Virus record (IMG/VR): IMGVR_UViG_3300031337_000266
Location: 1 to 23,996 of that record
From: a virus
DNA: 23,996 nucleotides
Strand: one strand, 5' to 3'
The notes beneath the pieces were generated by a model. The model was given only the letters and a program-made list of their open reading frames with translations, was not told where the DNA came from and made no database searches. The position numbers and the translations under genes were made by a program. Positions 21,921-23,996 of the stretch are shown here, piece by piece. Numbering within the stretch: the stretch's first letter is position 1; the number at the start of each line of letters is the position of its first letter.

Positions 21921-21958
21921 TAACTATATTATACCATATTTTGGTATGCCAAATCCAC
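21921..21958 (-). promoter_or_regulatory. Promoter, copy C, with embedded dyad
   Basis: The -10 box TATAAT is at 21928-21933 and GTGGAT at 21953-21958. This is the cleanest of the three related copies. A perfect inverted repeat, ATACCA and TGGTAT with a 5-base loop, spans 21931-21947 between the two boxes. It could be an operator. In copy A one arm is changed (TGTTAT) and in copy B the dyad is lost, so an operator role is uncertain. The ribosome site AGAAGGAG follows within about 15 bases of the -10 box. Confidence 0.7.
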
Positions 21959-21969
21959 TTATTCTCATC

Positions 21970-22152
21970 TTAAAACTCCCCAAATATCTTATCAAACCCC
22001 TTTGGCAAATCTTTAAGCAAGTTGCTATTTTTTAAAATTTCATTGCATTTCATACAATACCCGTTCTTCAAAACTGTTACATTTTTGCAGCGTTTACATT
22101 CGCCTATAATATAACTATTCCCATCATCAGAATTTACAGTTTTCGTTGCCAT
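21970..22152 (-). CDS. Zinc-ribbon small protein
   Basis: This 60-aa protein starts MATKTVN. The ATG has GGAGG 6 bases upstream; an in-frame GTG further up has no such site. Four cysteines in CKRCKN and CMKCNE spacing form a zinc ribbon at residues ~19-36. The rest is a basic and hydrophobic tail ending FGEF. The C-terminal LPKGFDKIFGEF may dock a partner. Likely a nucleic-acid-binding accessory. Confidence 0.7.
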   Translation of the reverse strand: MATKTVNSDDGNSYIIGECKRCKNVTVLKNGYCMKCNEILKNSNLLKDLPKGFDKIFGEF

Positions 22153-22168
22153 TTTTATCCTCCCTCGC

Positions 22169-23395
22169 TCAAATTTCACTTACGATAATTTTCTTTTCAA
22201 TTTCACTCGCCGACCTCGCATTATACTTAGCTAATTCAACATTAATATTATATCCTTTATAACCCTTTTCAATATTTTGCAAATCAATTTTAATGCTATC
22301 TCTATTTCCGTTATTATAGAAGATGTGTAACGGCTGTGACGCTCTACTTTCAACCTCCAGACTACTGTTTGAATAAGCGTTGGCTCCAACTAATGAACTA
22401 CCTCTGGTATAAGTGTCTCCAACTATACTGCTATGATAATGTCCAAAAGCTATAAAATTTATTATGATATTTTTTGCTGTATATTTCCCTTTTATTTTTT
22501 GCACCTCTTCTTCTGGCTTATTTTTACTAATTTGATTTCCATGAATTAACAAAGCATTTTGTCCTGCCAATTTTACAACTTTTTCAATAGCATTTCCTTG
22601 ACTTATAAATTTAATATTGCTGTTTTCAAAAAACATTTCTAATATATTCAAAATTGTATAGTCATAATTATCAGTTGCAACTGAATTAGTCCATCCTACA
22701 TCCTGTGGTATTCTACTTTCATTACCCACGACTCCTGTCACGGTAACATTAAAATCCTTAGCAAAATCCACAATCAATTGTCTTAATAATGAAACTGCTA
22801 AAAATGTTGCTTTGGCTCGGTTTGTTGCTTGAGATAAACGCTCATCATCTCTTCGGTCAGAATTTAAAATATCCCCTGTAAATCCCACCAAAAGATTTTT
22901 CACATTATGACTCAATAAATAAATTTTAGATTTATCAACATACTTTTTAAGCCGTTGAGAAGCTATACTAAAATCGAATCTATTGATTGATAATTCAACT
23001 ATTTCATTTAAATGTAAATCCGTTAATTGGGCAAAACCCACTGCTTTCGTTGATCTGATTTTATTTTTTTCATACATAAATTTAGGCAATTTGTATGTTT
23101 TAAATATCTTCACCAATTCTTTATCATATTCACCAATAGAATTTTCTATACGAGCATAATCTCTAAATGCTTTACGGTCAATTCTACCTTTATCTTTATT
23201 TTTTTGTAACTCTTTAGCGAGCCTCACAGTTCTAACAATAGATTCCAAATCTTTTCCTTGCTCTTTTAATTCTGTTCTCAAATCATCTCTTAAATTAGCG
23301 AGCTGTGAAGTGCCTATTTTATATTTTTTGGTTATTTTCCTAAAAGATTTTCCTTTTAGTAATTCTTCTTTGATTTTTTTGCTTCTATCGTCCAT
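22169..23395 (-). CDS. Calcineurin-like metallophosphoesterase
   Basis: This 408-aa protein has the metallophosphoesterase blocks in order: LTDLHLNE (Asp126, His128), GFTGDILNS (Asp175), GVVGNES (Asn225), LLIHGNQ (His285) and FGHYHSS (His319, His321). The catalytic GNH motif reads GNES here, so the usual His is Glu. The first ~40 residues look like a helix-turn-helix (GKSFRKITKKYKIGTSQLAN), consistent with DNA binding. Phages often carry such enzymes of the Mre11/SbcD type, but without an SbcC-like ATPase next to it the substrate stays unknown. GGAGGAG precedes the ATG. Confidence 0.8.
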   Translation of the reverse strand: MDDRSKKIKEELLKGKSFRKITKKYKIGTSQLANLRDDLRTELKEQGKDLESIVRTVRLAKELQKNKDKGRIDRKAFRDYARIENSIGEYDKELVKIFKTYKLPKFMYEKNKIRSTKAVGFAQLTDLHLNEIVELSINRFDFSIASQRLKKYVDKSKIYLLSHNVKNLLVGFTGDILNSDRRDDERLSQATNRAKATFLAVSLLRQLIVDFAKDFNVTVTGVVGNESRIPQDVGWTNSVATDNYDYTILNILEMFFENSNIKFISQGNAIEKVVKLAGQNALLIHGNQISKNKPEEEVQKIKGKYTAKNIIINFIAFGHYHSSIVGDTYTRGSSLVGANAYSNSSLEVESRASQPLHIFYNNGNRDSIKIDLQNIEKGYKGYNINVELAKYNARSASEIEKKIIVSEI

Positions 23396-23410
23396 TAATT
23401 GCTCCTCCTT

Positions 23411-23446
23411 TTATACGAAAAACTTTAATTTTTCAGCCTGGCTCAT
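23411..23446 (-). CDS. Possible 11-aa leader peptide
   Basis: MSQAEKLKFFV has an ATG with AGGAGAT 9 bases upstream and ends just before the ribosome site of the phosphoesterase gene. It could be a translated leader or a chance frame. No hairpin or regulatory motif supports attenuation. Confidence 0.2.
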   Translation of the reverse strand: MSQAEKLKFFV

Positions 23447-23460
23447 ATTTTAAATATCTC

Positions 23461-23727
23461 CTACATTCTTTTATTCTTATTTTTCAACTTTCGTTTCTTG
23501 GCTTCTTCTAACAAAGTGTTATAATTATAATAATCTAACACTTCCTGTCCGTTTATAAGCCGAGCATCACAATAAAAACTATCAACATCATAACTTGTTC
23601 CTCCGCCTGTCATTAATACCGTCCCTTTGTCTGCCTTTTTCTCAATAAAATGCAAAATATTTAATAAATGACTATCTGTTAATTCAGCTATTTCAATTTT
23701 TTTATTATCTTTTGTTGTCCAGATCAT
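23461..23727 (-). CDS. Small conserved phage protein
   Basis: This 88-aa protein opens IWTTKDNKKIEIAELTDSHL then LNILHFIEK. The run of a tryptophan strand, KD, an I-x-I strand and TDSHLLN is common in small phage and plasmid proteins of unknown function. It has GAGG upstream and overlaps the stop of the preceding gene by 4 bases (ATGA). The C-terminus is very basic (KKRKLKNKNKRM). Confidence 0.65.
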   Translation of the reverse strand: MIWTTKDNKKIEIAELTDSHLLNILHFIEKKADKGTVLMTGGGTSYDVDSFYCDARLINGQEVLDYYNYNTLLEEAKKRKLKNKNKRM

Positions 23728-23996
23728 TTTCTTTCCTCATTTTGCCCTTGCGTTTCCCTTTGACGCCTTTTTATAGCCTCATAAACAACCTCAGTACCCA
23801 TAGAATATGTTATTCCTATTTCCTGCGCTCTATGTGGCGCAGCTCCTGTATCAAACAAATCACAATAAAGTCCCTCTAATTCATCAAATGTAAAATCAGA
23901 AACTAAATTATCTGATTTGACATAATATGCAAAGCACAAGACATCTAAAACATATTCTATTGCTTGTTTGAACCCTAATCTCGGTTGCCTACTCAT
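23724..23996 (-). CDS. Small protein with LigA-Ia-like N-terminus
   Basis: This 90-aa protein contains YYVKSDNLVSDFTFDELEGLY at about residues 24-43, in which the spacing of YY, SD and DEL resembles the Ia segment of NAD-dependent DNA ligases (YYxxDxPxxSDxEYDxL). The rest has no ligase motif, so ligase activity is excluded. Its start codon is at the window edge, so no upstream signals can be seen. It overlaps the next gene by 4 bases. Confidence 0.5.
   Translation of the reverse strand: MSRQPRLGFKQAIEYVLDVLCFAYYVKSDNLVSDFTFDELEGLYCDLFDTGAAPHRAQEIGITYSMGTEVVYEAIKRRQRETQGQNEERK

Overview
The window reads as part of the genome of a tailed double-stranded DNA phage (Caudoviricetes), free or integrated, from a low-GC host. 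It is visibly AT-rich. Arginine is mostly AGA and isoleucine often ATA, most genes have GGAGG-type ribosome sites, and TGA is used as a stop with TGG as Trp, so the standard bacterial code applies. Genes are packed, with many ATGA or TAATG start/stop overlaps. I see no integrase, capsid, lysis, polymerase, rRNA, tRNA or CRISPR feature, so the host and lifestyle are open. The window edges fall exactly on gene ends (an ATG at base 1 and a start codon at 23996), so the first gene may begin further upstream.

Layout. The plus-strand block (1-9939) holds a 1192-aa tail fibre/adhesin, a 913-aa tail hub-like protein, the large terminase TerL in two reading frames, and a 50-aa protein. The minus-strand block (23996-10004) is read toward TerL. 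In order of transcription it carries small conserved phage proteins, a metallophosphoesterase, a zinc-ribbon protein, a conserved phage protein, a DNA methyltransferase with an intein, an Rnl2-type RNA ligase, a free-standing HNH endonuclease, several small charged proteins, a PD-(D/E)XK endonuclease, a RecA-like recombinase, a Cas4/RecB-like nuclease, a RuvC-like resolvase, a sigma-region-2-like protein, small proteins, a small-terminase candidate, the portal, a decayed gene, a zinc-finger protein and a second DNA methyltransferase. The two blocks converge at about 9940-10003.

How the genes work together. TerL and portal form the packaging motor, yet lie on opposite strands. RecA, Cas4-like, RuvC-like and PD-(D/E)XK proteins form a recombination and genome-processing module. 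The methyltransferases could protect DNA, and the RNA ligase could repair host tRNA damage. Three matching promoter-like sequences (15010-15047, 17286-17316, 21921-21958) divide the leftward block into transcription units.

The most striking feature is the inteins. TerL is broken inside its Walker A motif by an intein whose N and C halves sit in two consecutive reading frames, apparently a naturally split intein. The same TerL has a second, HNH-containing intein in its nuclease active site. A third intein (LAGLIDADG type, ending Gly-Asn) sits right after the DPPY motif of the methyltransferase. Each of these enzymes therefore needs protein splicing to gain its catalytic motif. One caveat matters: removing a single T at 6976 would fuse the two TerL frames, so the split reading needs confirmation.
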